A DNA stretch of 7,963 nucleotides. Origin: an uncultured Clostridia bacterium (GTDB lineage Bacteria > Bacillota > Clostridia > Oscillospirales > Ruminococcaceae). Shown in pieces: positions 1 to 5,968 of this stretch. Each line of letters begins with the position of its first letter. Position 1 is the first letter of the stretch. A model generated the notes under the pieces. The model saw only the letters and a program-made list of their open reading frames with translations, had not been told where the DNA came from and made no database searches. The stretch lies in contig CAMEPN010000071.1 in assembly GCA_945931735.1 (NCBI GenBank), positions 1 through 7,963 on the forward strand, given 5' to 3'. A program made the position numbers and the translations under genes.

Positions 1-397
1 CCACGCCGTAATAGCGCTTGCTGTCGCCATAGAAAATCGGGTCGGGCTTGTAGCTGTATTCGTGAATGGAGCTTTGACAGCGTTCTTCGTAGCACCTGTC
101 GCAGTAGGGATAGTCATCGTCATCATCGTAGTTGGCGTAGTCGCGATGAATGATTCGGCCGCAGCACTCGCAGGTGGTGTAGTAATCGTCAAAGCAGCGC
201 TGGCAAAGCGGCATATTGTCCGAGCCGGCGTTATCGTCAAGCCAGATACGTTCGCCGCAGTGTTCGCAGGCGACGGTTTCGTTGTGGTAGCAATCAGGGC
301 AAAGCAATTCGCCCTGCATTTCATAGTAGTCCTCGGTATCGAGTTCAGCGCCGCAGCAGCTGCAAACGAGGCGAGTATTTTCGGTTTTGTTGTCCAT
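1..397 (-). CDS. Zinc-ribbon protein, N-terminus of a probable amidoligase-family protein (partial, runs off left edge)
   Basis: The minus-strand frame opens with ATG at 397-395 and stays open for 132 codons to the window edge. An AGGAGG at 411-406 lies 8 bases upstream, which fixes the start. The protein holds three consecutive zinc-ribbon or LIM-like modules, each made of two CxxC pairs: C12/C15 with C33/C36, C44/C47 with C65/C68, and C76/C79 with C99/C102. An acidic run (DDDDD, 91-95) lies inside the third. After the fingers comes KPDPIFYGDSKRYYGV (117-132), cut by the edge. In Firmicute proteins I associate zinc modules followed by 'YYGVE-E-D' with the start of the putative amidoligase fold (ATP-grasp/GCS-like peptide ligases); that domain itself is outside the window, so the enzyme call is inference. 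The gene begins 18 bases after the DUF960 stop and is probably co-transcribed with it. The zinc fingers are certain from sequence; the catalytic identity is not. Confidence 0.75.
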   Translation of the reverse strand, partial: MDNKTENTRLVCSCCGAELDTEDYYEMQGELLCPDCYHNETVACEHCGERIWLDDNAGSDNMPLCQRCFDDYYTTCECCGRIIHRDYANYDDDDDYPYCDRCYEERCQSSIHEYSYKPDPIFYGDSKRYYGV

Positions 398-415
398 GGT
401 GTGTTCCTCCTGTAA

Positions 416-703
416 TTAGTATTCTTCTGCCAAAAGCATAGTGGTGTGGGTTTCGTCGTCAATGACAAAGATTTTTGCCGTGATGGGTTCTTCGCTCGGG
501 AACAGGTACTCCTTGCTGTACTCGGGCTGTTCCTGCGAATGGGTAATCTTCTGCTTGCCGCTCTCGTTGGACAGATGAAAGACTTGCAGGTAGTCTTTCT
601 CTGCAACCTCCATGCTGTCGATTAAATCCCACAGGATTATCTGAAGCATGAGCGGCACTGTGGTGGTTACGCCTCTTGTGGCGTAGCGTGGGCTGGTAAA
701 CAT
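416..703 (-). CDS. DUF960 family protein
   Basis: This is a 95-residue protein starting MFTSPRYATRG and ending TTMLLAEEY. The frame is open further upstream (to an ATG at 841), but AAGGAGGAG at 714-706 directly precedes the ATG at 703 and the upstream ATG has no ribosome site, so 703 is chosen. The pattern of an MFTSPRYATRGV opening, a central LQIILWDLIDS helix, a YLQVFHLS strand and a 'HSQEQPEY' stretch matches what I know of DUF960, a small family of unknown function found in Firmicutes and frequent in their plasmids, phages and integrative elements. No catalytic motif, signal peptide or membrane segment is visible. The amidoligase-type gene follows after 18 bases. Upstream are a possible promoter (806-834) and a strong terminator hairpin (721-758) inside the leader, so expression may depend on read-through. 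The family call is by recognition. Confidence 0.85.
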   Translation of the reverse strand: MFTSPRYATRGVTTTVPLMLQIILWDLIDSMEVAEKDYLQVFHLSNESGKQKITHSQEQPEYSKEYLFPSEEPITAKIFVIDDETHTTMLLAEEY

Positions 704-707
704 TTCT

Positions 708-713
708 CCTCCT
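708..713 (-). promoter_or_regulatory. Ribosome binding site that decides the DUF960 start
   Basis: On the minus strand AAAGGAGGAGAA runs straight into the ATG at 703. AGGAGG at 713-708 leaves a short spacer of 4 bases. It rules out the in-frame ATG at 841, whose translation would run through the terminator hairpin. Confidence 0.8.
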
Positions 714-720
714 TTCCCGG

Positions 721-758
721 ACAAAGAAAAATCCCCGAAGCCGTGACAGCTTCGGGGA
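721..758 (-). terminator. Intrinsic terminator in the DUF960 leader
   Basis: A perfect 9-bp stem, CCCCGAAGC (733-741) with GCTTCGGGG (749-757), has a 7-base loop; T732-A758 adds one more pair. Read on the minus strand the stem is followed by ATTTTTCTTTGT, a proper T-tract; on the plus strand there is none, so it acts on leftward transcripts. It lies 95 bases beyond the primase-helicase stop and ends only 7 bases before the DUF960 ribosome binding site, leaving no room for a promoter after it. Confidence 0.85.
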
Positions 759-805
759 AATGTCTGTGTGCCGTTATAAACGGATAGCTCATATATAGCT
801 ACATT

Positions 806-834
806 ATTATAATATATTACCGAAAAACGAATGA
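806..834 (-). promoter_or_regulatory. Possible promoter for DUF960 and the amidoligase-type gene
   Basis: A consensus TATAAT on the minus strand (811-806) sits in an AT-rich stretch. At 17 bases the matching -35 (834-829) reads TCATTC, which is poor. Transcription would start near 799 and give a leader of about 95 bases that contains the 721-758 terminator. The -10 is good; the whole promoter is uncertain. Confidence 0.4.
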
Positions 835-835
835 A

Positions 836-855
836 TGACATTACAACGAATGTCA
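836..855. repeat. Short hairpin over the stop codon of the primase-helicase gene
   Basis: TGACATT (836-842) and AATGTCA (849-855) form a perfect 7-bp inverted repeat with a 6-base loop. The stop codon TGA of the minus-strand gene (855-853) is inside one arm. Downstream on the minus strand the sequence is T-rich (TTCATTCGTTTTT). It could be a weak terminator or a 3'-end stabiliser. Confidence 0.35.
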
Positions 856-3486
856 GCTTGCCGCTATCTCAGCCTGCTCCACAGGAAAAGAACTGTATAG
901 AGAGACGGTGCAGTCGTTGCTGATAAGCCTTGCCCTGCCGACAGCCTGCTCCAGTTCGGTTGAGATTATATATGATTGTATTTCTTTGAGGAAAGGGTCG
1001 TCAAATGTCATTATCTCAAATTCGTAATTGGCATATTCTGCCTTACGCACAGCCAACGATGAAGCTGTATCATGGTTAAGTTCAGCAGCAAAAAGCTTAT
1101 ATACATATTCTGGAACATGGGGCGTACCGATAATTGTAATGTCTCTTCCTGCAAAAGAATTTGTCCCCAGCGCTTTGCCGTAGTAGAGCTTATCGGCAAT
1201 GGGGACAGGTATATTATTCATTTCGCTCATGAAAGAAATAAAGCACTCGCCGGTATGCTTTTCGGCTATTTTCTTAACCAGCTCAGGCTCGTTTTTGAGG
1301 CAAGTCCTGCTGTATGTCTTGTCAGCGTAAAGTCTGACCTTACCCTTGTATTTGACCTTGGCGCACTCATGAAAACAAAAACTCATATTTCCGTAGGTTT
1401 TACCGCATATCTCCTCGTTAGCGGTAGCAGAGAGCATAATATAAGTACCGGCGTATGGGAGGTATTTTCGCTGTGCGAAAATGATACTTGAACTGTATTT
1501 GTCATAATAGTAGCTTTGACCTGTTATGGCGCCAATAATACAGCTTTCAAATGTCAACCCCCGCCGTGATATTTTCTCTATCAGACGGTTCTGCTCATCA
1601 AATTCCATATCCAAAGGCGGCAGACGGTCTATCGAATTGCTGCCTTTTACCTTGCAAATCAAATCATCGAATTTAGAAGCAATACCATAATCCTCTATCT
1701 GATAAGAGAAATCCCGCATAGAAAACAGGTCTTTTTCTGTAATCCTGTTTATTTGAATTACCTGCCTGGTGATATCCTCATCAATAATTACAATATCGTC
1801 CGGTGTAATCATTGAAACCATGGTAAGCAGTTTTGCGTGGGTGGTAAAAATATGTCCGCTATACTCTTGAATAAGCTTGTTGTGCTTAAGGTGGTCAGCT
1901 ATATGAGGATTGGTTTTGCTGAACTTTTCCAGCAGTCTTGCAGGCATTGTTACGGCGCCGTATGTGTAATATCGTTCTATTTCTTCCCGTTCGCTCCGGC
2001 TTAAAAAGCCATAAATGTCATATATGGAGCTGGTACACATCGCCTCAATGCCCATATTAATAGCCTGTTCGTATATCTCATGCATAAGGTCAAGCGTTGG
2101 AAAGGCAATAATAACCCGCCTTGGAGCAGTAAGCATAAATTTAAGCGCAGCCATGGTCTTGCCAACCCCCGTCTGCGTCTTTATAACGCTGAAGGTGTTG
2201 TACTTTTGAGCGGCATTCTGTATCTCCGAATAAAGCTCGTCACGGACATCGGAAATATTACTGTACAGCGGCTCAACGGGCAGCTTTATTATGCTGTGCT
2301 TATTCTTTTTCAAGGTGGCTATCATATTATTTTCGTGCCTGCATATTTCTGCGTATGGACAATAGCTTTCACAGCGGTAAGGATTATAACCCTGATTTAT
2401 GAAGTAGCGCATCTGTTTTTCCCTCACATCGGGATTATCATACAGGTCGCTGTATTTGTCAATGGTGCGCAAAAACAGTGTTTGCCCGCTTTCGATATGA
2501 ATTAAGTTCGACATAACGCCTATCCACTCGTTGTGCTCCAGTTTTCTGTATCCCGATGTAAATTCGTTAAGCAGCTTACAGGATTCTGTGGTAAAGCTGT
2601 CAAACTTTACAGAGTTTGTGTAGTTTGGATTTTGTTTAGCTTTTGCTTTGTTTATGCAAATTTGTTGATTAGAGGAGAAGAATACGCATGGGATTTTTGG
2701 CGATTCTGGCGTAAACACCCTATTATATAATAGTGTCCCAACGCCAAAATCGCCAACTTTTGACAGGGATATTTCAGGAACACGAATAAATGTGCTAACA
2801 GGATATGGTTGATAATTACAGTTGCAATCCGGAAAATCTATGTATATATTTTTCCCTTTTGTGACAATACCTGTTACTTTAGCTATGGAGTCAAGTCTAT
2901 GTTTCCATGTGTTCGAATCCTGGTTCTTCATTATTACTTCGGCAGCTATCGCAAGCGAGTCTATATAAAACACCTTGTCGCCGTAATACCGTACATTCCT
3001 GCCGGGGAAGAACATCTTTGAGAGGTCTTTGGTGGATTGGTCCGCCTCGGGGAAAACGCACAGCAGAAGCCTGTTGATGACCTCCATCATTCTCTTGTCA
3101 TAAATCGGCTCGTTGTACTTAAAAACAAGTCTGTAACGCCCGAAATTCACAGAGGACTTGGTCTCATAGGCAATAACAACAGGCAGATTGTACTTTTCCG
3201 CTCTTTTCAGGGCGTCGTCTATTTTTAGCGGACACGGCTCGTGTGTACCGGCAGCTCCGTCAAAATCAAGAACAAAAAGCTGCATTTGTTTTATGAACTC
3301 CTTCTTTTTTCTGGGCTGGGTGAATGTGCAAGGGCAGAAAGTGTACCCTTCCTCTATTATTTCAGCCAATTCTTGTAAGCTGACAGTTTCCGAGTGCTTG
3401 GCTATGTCTTTTGCCACCGCGCTGGTTACGATTTTTGACTTCGGGGTATTCTTAAGGCAGATATTGCTGATACATAAGTTAATCAT
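853..3486 (-). CDS. Primase-helicase-like replication protein (AEP-like N-terminus, SF2 helicase C-terminus)
   Basis: The protein has 877 residues. The start at 3486 is set by GGAGG 8 bases upstream; an in-frame ATG at 3501 lies inside that site and is rejected. Residues about 1-185 resemble an archaeo-eukaryotic primase/PrimPol-type domain: LFVLDFDG (70-77) gives the paired acidic residues D74 and D76, then GRYRLVF (116-122) and DLSKMFFPGRN (154-164). A possible metal knuckle follows: C372, C376, C382, H384. The C-terminal part carries helicase motifs: TGVGKT (439-444, Walker A), AFPTLDL (461-467), IIDED (567-571, Walker B, DED rather than DEAD/DEAH), LSATA (685-689, motif III) and QAVGRARL (848-855, motif VI arginines). 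The likely role is primer synthesis plus unwinding during replication of an element. The primase call rests on motif spacing and is less sure than the helicase call. An intrinsic terminator sits in its leader and another follows the gene. An alternative is a helicase with a degenerate, non-catalytic N-terminal domain. Confidence 0.8.
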   Translation of the reverse strand: MINLCISNICLKNTPKSKIVTSAVAKDIAKHSETVSLQELAEIIEEGYTFCPCTFTQPRKKKEFIKQMQLFVLDFDGAAGTHEPCPLKIDDALKRAEKYNLPVVIAYETKSSVNFGRYRLVFKYNEPIYDKRMMEVINRLLLCVFPEADQSTKDLSKMFFPGRNVRYYGDKVFYIDSLAIAAEVIMKNQDSNTWKHRLDSIAKVTGIVTKGKNIYIDFPDCNCNYQPYPVSTFIRVPEISLSKVGDFGVGTLLYNRVFTPESPKIPCVFFSSNQQICINKAKAKQNPNYTNSVKFDSFTTESCKLLNEFTSGYRKLEHNEWIGVMSNLIHIESGQTLFLRTIDKYSDLYDNPDVREKQMRYFINQGYNPYRCESYCPYAEICRHENNMIATLKKNKHSIIKLPVEPLYSNISDVRDELYSEIQNAAQKYNTFSVIKTQTGVGKTMAALKFMLTAPRRVIIAFPTLDLMHEIYEQAINMGIEAMCTSSIYDIYGFLSRSEREEIERYYTYGAVTMPARLLEKFSKTNPHIADHLKHNKLIQEYSGHIFTTHAKLLTMVSMITPDDIVIIDEDITRQVIQINRITEKDLFSMRDFSYQIEDYGIASKFDDLICKVKGSNSIDRLPPLDMEFDEQNRLIEKISRRGLTFESCIIGAITGQSYYYDKYSSSIIFAQRKYLPYAGTYIMLSATANEEICGKTYGNMSFCFHECAKVKYKGKVRLYADKTYSRTCLKNEPELVKKIAEKHTGECFISFMSEMNNIPVPIADKLYYGKALGTNSFAGRDITIIGTPHVPEYVYKLFAAELNHDTASSLAVRKAEYANYEFEIMTFDDPFLKEIQSYIISTELEQAVGRARLISNDCTVSLYSSFPVEQAEIAAS

Positions 3487-3494
3487 GGTTTTCT

Positions 3495-3499
3495 CCTCC
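3495..3499 (-). promoter_or_regulatory. Ribosome binding site that decides the primase-helicase start
   Basis: Minus-strand ATGGAGGAGAAAACCATG contains two in-frame ATGs. The first overlaps the GGAGG itself, so the second (3486) is the start, with an 8-base spacer. Confidence 0.85.
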
Positions 3500-3532
3500 A
3501 TTTTATTTCGTTATCTAATGTTATCAGCTATG

Positions 3533-3569
3533 TAAAAAATCCCCCTGATTCCTTTTGAGAATCAGGGGG
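3533..3569 (-). terminator. Intrinsic terminator in the primase-helicase leader
   Basis: A perfect 11-bp stem, CCCCCTGATTC (3541-3551) with GAATCAGGGGG (3559-3569), has a 7-base loop. On the minus strand the stem is followed by ATTTTTTACA. It lies about 45 bases before the gene start and about 360 bases after the stop of the 623-residue gene. I see no convincing promoter between it and the start codon; the best weak candidates are upstream of the hairpin. It either ends transcripts from the upstream gene or acts as an attenuator. Confidence 0.88.
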
Positions 3570-3613
3570 ACGAACAATAATCATCTGTCTGTCGGAGAGA
3601 GCAACTAAGATGG

Positions 3614-3646
3614 GGGACACTCTTCAATATCGTGAAGCAGTGTCCC
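3614..3646. repeat. Long hairpin in the intergenic region
   Basis: GGGACACT (3614-3621) plus CTTCA (3622-3626) pair with TGAAG (3633-3637) plus AGTGTCCC (3639-3646). This gives 13 bp with a single bulged C (3638) and a 6-base loop. There is no T-tract on either side, so it is not a terminator; it is a candidate protein- or RNA-level structure. Confidence 0.65.
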
Positions 3647-3871
3647 GTCCGCCGCAGGCTTCGCTCACAATGGAGGAGAAGTCCTTTCCGACATCACGCT
3701 GCGACGGAAAACCTTGTTCACTCGAAGTTTTCACACATAATTTTTCTGAGCATATGTGAGAGCGGAGGAGATCACACCCGGAGCTTTTATCCGAAGTCGA
3801 GTGTTCCTGTCCTTTGTCCGGGGTATCACACATTAGTTGTATGTTAGTAAAATTGCGGTTTTTCAAAAAAA

Positions 3872-3898
3872 GTATTTTTAAAAAGGGGTAAAACCCGC
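3872..3898 (-). terminator. Weak terminator candidate after the 623-residue gene
   Basis: On the minus strand GGGTTTTACCC is followed by CTTTTT and a second T-run. The stem is only 4 bp, though a wider pairing, GCGGTTTT (3855-3862) with AAAACC(C)GC (3890-3898), could enclose it. It is placed correctly, about 35 bases after the stop at 3930, but is much weaker than the two other terminators here. Confidence 0.3.
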
Positions 3899-3929
3899 AC
3901 TTTTTCCCTATTTTGCAGGTGCTCTTTTT

Positions 3930-5801
3930 TCAAAACCTCAATTTTTTAAGTTCTTCTATTCCTTCAACAGGAATCTTAAGCGTGTTATTGAAATAGTCTG
4001 CGAGGGTGGGGAGTACCTTTCCCCACTCGTTCAATACAGCTTCTCCTGCTTTCAGATGCTTGAAAGGTGATGCTACATATTCAAGCTTATCAGAGGTGAG
4101 AGCATATTCCAGAACATCAAGGACAGCCAGAATTTCCCTGTACACCGAAAAAATGTCAATCCCGTAGAAACAGTATTTCTGAGTGTCGATAAGCATTTCG
4201 ATGAGCATACAATCCTCTGTTGTAAATTTATCATGCTTAATTATTGACGAGAGGGTTGACTTACCCTGCGCTTCATAGTCGTACTGCTCCTTGAAAATTC
4301 CATCCTGTGTTCTTCGTTCATAGAAATTCAGAGGCTTGTATTCTTTGAATTTTTTGTCTTTTTTGTCTTTAATTGACTTTACAATCTGGCAGCAGGCAAG
4401 ATGGTCAATAAAGGAGACTTCACCCGGTTGCCCCCAAAGATTACAGTATATTTTATATGCTATTTCTCTAAAAGCTTCCGTATTTGATGAGGACAGATTA
4501 AGAATTTCCTCTTCTAAGCGGAAAACCTTATCATTCATATCTTTGCGTTCATCAAAATATACGGTCAATTCATCAAATGAATGAGCACCGGGATGATTTG
4601 TGATATTGCAGGTAAATACGTCCTTGTTTTCGAGAATATACCGTATAATAGCGGCTTTCTGCTTCACATAGGAAGAAACCTTTAGCAGCAACACGCTATA
4701 TAGCAGCTCTTCAAAAGGGTCAGCAGGTTCTTCAACATAACTTTTTCGTGCGTCCATTAATGACGGTATTTTATCCGGGGTGATACTTGCACTGTTATTG
4801 CTGAGGATCTCAATGTACTCATTAAAAAAACGGTATTTGTCCGCAAAGTATATAGATTCAGTGAATTGATCCAGAATACGCATTTGTTCAAACATCTTAA
4901 AATATGATTCAAATGAATTAGCATATATTTGGTATAAAGTCGATTGCGGTATATATTCAAGTATACAGCTAACCACCTGCGCTGTCTTCTCCAGCAAAGC
5001 GGAGTAGCCCATAAACGGCATGGTTTCCGCACTGGGAGATTCAACCAGTTTCTGCAACCTGATATTTTTGTTGTCTAACTTTAAGAGTGTCAGAACGATA
5101 TCGTTCAGAGTATATGCCGTGAAGTCCTCGCCAGTTCCTATCACGAGATGCCTTTGCATAATATCTCGCTTGTTGTCGTTGGTCTTTTTGCTATGTGCAT
5201 ATAATTCAGGTAAATCCTCTTGCGACACAGCTCTGCCGGAGGTTAGTTCATGAATGTCTTTATAATATGGCTGCTTTGTCTCTTCATTACCCGGCATGGT
5301 CTCAGGTGATATTATTTCTTTTTGATTGATGTAACGGTTTATAAAGTACCCAAGTGTGCATTCCTGCTCTAAAGGCAAGTATATAATACGGTTCTCGTCG
5401 AGGAGCTCTTTCTTGTACATTTTTTGCACAACAGCGGATGCAAATAACATATAGCATGAGATTAGTGACGTAAATACAATTCTGGGATCCTTAGAGTACC
5501 TCACGGTATTTCCCCTTTTGATAAACGGAAATATTATATCTTGCTTGAGTTGATTAATGAACGGTAGCTGACGCTCAAGAGAACCACAAATCTTATCAAT
5601 ATAGTATTTATTGTCTAATGATTTATAGTCAAAGCAAGGTTGCTTTTCTTTGTCAGAGGAAAGAAGCGTATATATACTGTGTATGCTTTTTAAGATAGTA
5701 TAGTGATACATTGGCATATAATCGCCCTTTATATTTGCAAATTGGAACATTTCTCCTATTGATTTTATGGTTTGAGTTACTCTCGATGTTAATAATGACA
5801 T
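3930..5801 (-). CDS. Uncharacterised mostly helical 623-residue protein, divergent from an FtsK/HerA-like ATPase
   Basis: The start at 5801 (MSLLTSRVTQ) is set by AGGAGG at 5816-5811 with a 9-base spacer; an upstream in-frame ATG at 5843 lies within the promoter region. I do not recognise the family. The sequence looks largely alpha-helical, with no P-loop, no zinc cluster, no helix-turn-helix and no obvious nuclease triad. There is one strongly hydrophobic stretch, IVFTSLISCYMLFASAVV (about residues 108-125), either a buried helix or a single membrane segment. A lysine-rich patch, KSIKDKKDKKFKEYK (about 475-489), could bind nucleic acid or phosphate. There is no signal peptide. Sampled lines are about 32-38% G+C, below the primase-helicase gene (about 42-47%), which suggests a separate origin. 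Its good promoter and divergence from the ATPase gene suggest that the two proteins work together; this is inference from position only. Confidence 0.85.
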   Translation of the reverse strand: MSLLTSRVTQTIKSIGEMFQFANIKGDYMPMYHYTILKSIHSIYTLLSSDKEKQPCFDYKSLDNKYYIDKICGSLERQLPFINQLKQDIIFPFIKRGNTVRYSKDPRIVFTSLISCYMLFASAVVQKMYKKELLDENRIIYLPLEQECTLGYFINRYINQKEIISPETMPGNEETKQPYYKDIHELTSGRAVSQEDLPELYAHSKKTNDNKRDIMQRHLVIGTGEDFTAYTLNDIVLTLLKLDNKNIRLQKLVESPSAETMPFMGYSALLEKTAQVVSCILEYIPQSTLYQIYANSFESYFKMFEQMRILDQFTESIYFADKYRFFNEYIEILSNNSASITPDKIPSLMDARKSYVEEPADPFEELLYSVLLLKVSSYVKQKAAIIRYILENKDVFTCNITNHPGAHSFDELTVYFDERKDMNDKVFRLEEEILNLSSSNTEAFREIAYKIYCNLWGQPGEVSFIDHLACCQIVKSIKDKKDKKFKEYKPLNFYERRTQDGIFKEQYDYEAQGKSTLSSIIKHDKFTTEDCMLIEMLIDTQKYCFYGIDIFSVYREILAVLDVLEYALTSDKLEYVASPFKHLKAGEAVLNEWGKVLPTLADYFNNTLKIPVEGIEELKKLRF

Positions 5802-5810
5802 ATCAGCCGC

Positions 5811-5816
5811 CCTCCT
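5811..5816 (-). promoter_or_regulatory. Ribosome binding site that decides the start of the 623-residue gene
   Basis: AGGAGG on the minus strand lies 9 bases before the ATG at 5801. The longer frame from 5843 would start at or before the predicted transcription start, so it is not used. Confidence 0.8.
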
Positions 5817-5845
5817 ATAATTTTTACCGGTTCTTATATGCAATA

Positions 5846-5874
5846 ATTATACACCATTTTAGAGAAAAAAGCAA
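5846..5874 (-). promoter_or_regulatory. Promoter for the 623-residue gene
   Basis: TTGCTT (5874-5869) and a consensus TATAAT (5851-5846) are separated by 17 bases on the minus strand. The transcript would begin near 5839 and have a short leader of about 38 bases. This is the best sigma-A-type promoter in the window. Confidence 0.7.
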
Positions 5875-5890
5875 ACTTTTAAAAATAACT

Positions 5891-5909
5891 AAAACTTCGA
5901 GATAGTTTT
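5891..5909. promoter_or_regulatory. Possible operator between the divergent promoters
   Basis: AAAACT (5891-5896) and AGTTTT (5904-5909) form an inverted repeat with a 7-base spacer (centre to centre 13). It covers the -35 position of the rightward promoter and lies 17 bases from the -35 of the leftward one. In an A/T-rich stretch such a repeat can arise by chance. Confidence 0.3.
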
Positions 5910-5931
5910 TTTCGTCGCGCTATGCTATAAT
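5903..5931 (+). promoter_or_regulatory. Promoter for the FtsK/HerA-like ATPase gene
   Basis: TATAAT (5926-5931) is preceded by TGC, giving an extended -10. The -35 at 17 bases (TAGTTT, 5903-5908) is poor, as is common with extended -10 promoters. The start would be near 5938, about 31 bases before the ATG, with AGGAGG at 5953-5958. Confidence 0.6.
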
Positions 5932-5968
5932 CGGCTTACAATACAAAGCAATAGGAGGAAACAATTTA

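Larger units (their letters stand above)
3571..3929. other. Gene-free, hairpin-rich intergenic region, richer in GC than the next gene
   Basis: No convincing coding sequence lies here. Short frames exist on both strands (for example minus 3833-3624, which begins MCDTPDKGQEH), but none has a ribosome binding site. By hand count 3601-3840 is 50% G+C, against roughly 32-38% in sampled lines of the gene to its right. Inverted repeats are frequent: a 13-bp-stem hairpin at 3614-3646; TTTCCG/CGGAAA (3685-3690/3705-3710); CACATA/TATGTG (3734-3739/3753-3758); CACTCGA/TCGAGTG (3719-3725/3797-3803); CCCGGA/TCCGGG (3777-3782/3817-3822). The last two cross each other, which in RNA would be a pseudoknot. 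From 3840 on it becomes A/T-tract rich. It could be a structured RNA, a replication or transfer origin next to the primase gene, or an old repeat element. Confidence 0.5.

Noticed and set aside
62..415. Plus-strand 117-codon frame
   Set aside because: It is antisense to the zinc-ribbon gene, whose CxxC pairs and ribosome binding site are clear. The Val/Ala-rich text is the complement of that coding sequence.
704..841. N-terminal extension of the DUF960 frame from the ATG at 841
   Set aside because: No ribosome site at 841, the extension would be encoded by the terminator hairpin, and the family's opening residues begin at 703.
1072..1491. Plus-strand frames inside the primase-helicase gene (also at 2015, 2080, 2533, 2809, 3037, 3188) and a minus frame at 1011-1199
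   Set aside because: All overlap a strongly supported 877-codon gene with ordered helicase motifs and have no ribosome binding sites of note.
3632..3847. Plus-strand 71-codon frame in the intergenic region
   Set aside because: No ribosome binding site, starts inside the 3614-3646 hairpin, and the text is unlike a folded protein.
3624..3866. Minus-strand frame of up to 80 codons in the intergenic region
   Set aside because: Its first start is TTG in an A/T tract, and the first ATG (3833) has no ribosome binding site. Inverted repeats explain the sequence better. It remains possible that it is a relic of a coding sequence.
4336..5253. Frames overlapping the 623-residue gene on either strand
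   Set aside because: Shadows of the longer frame, which has a good promoter and ribosome binding site.
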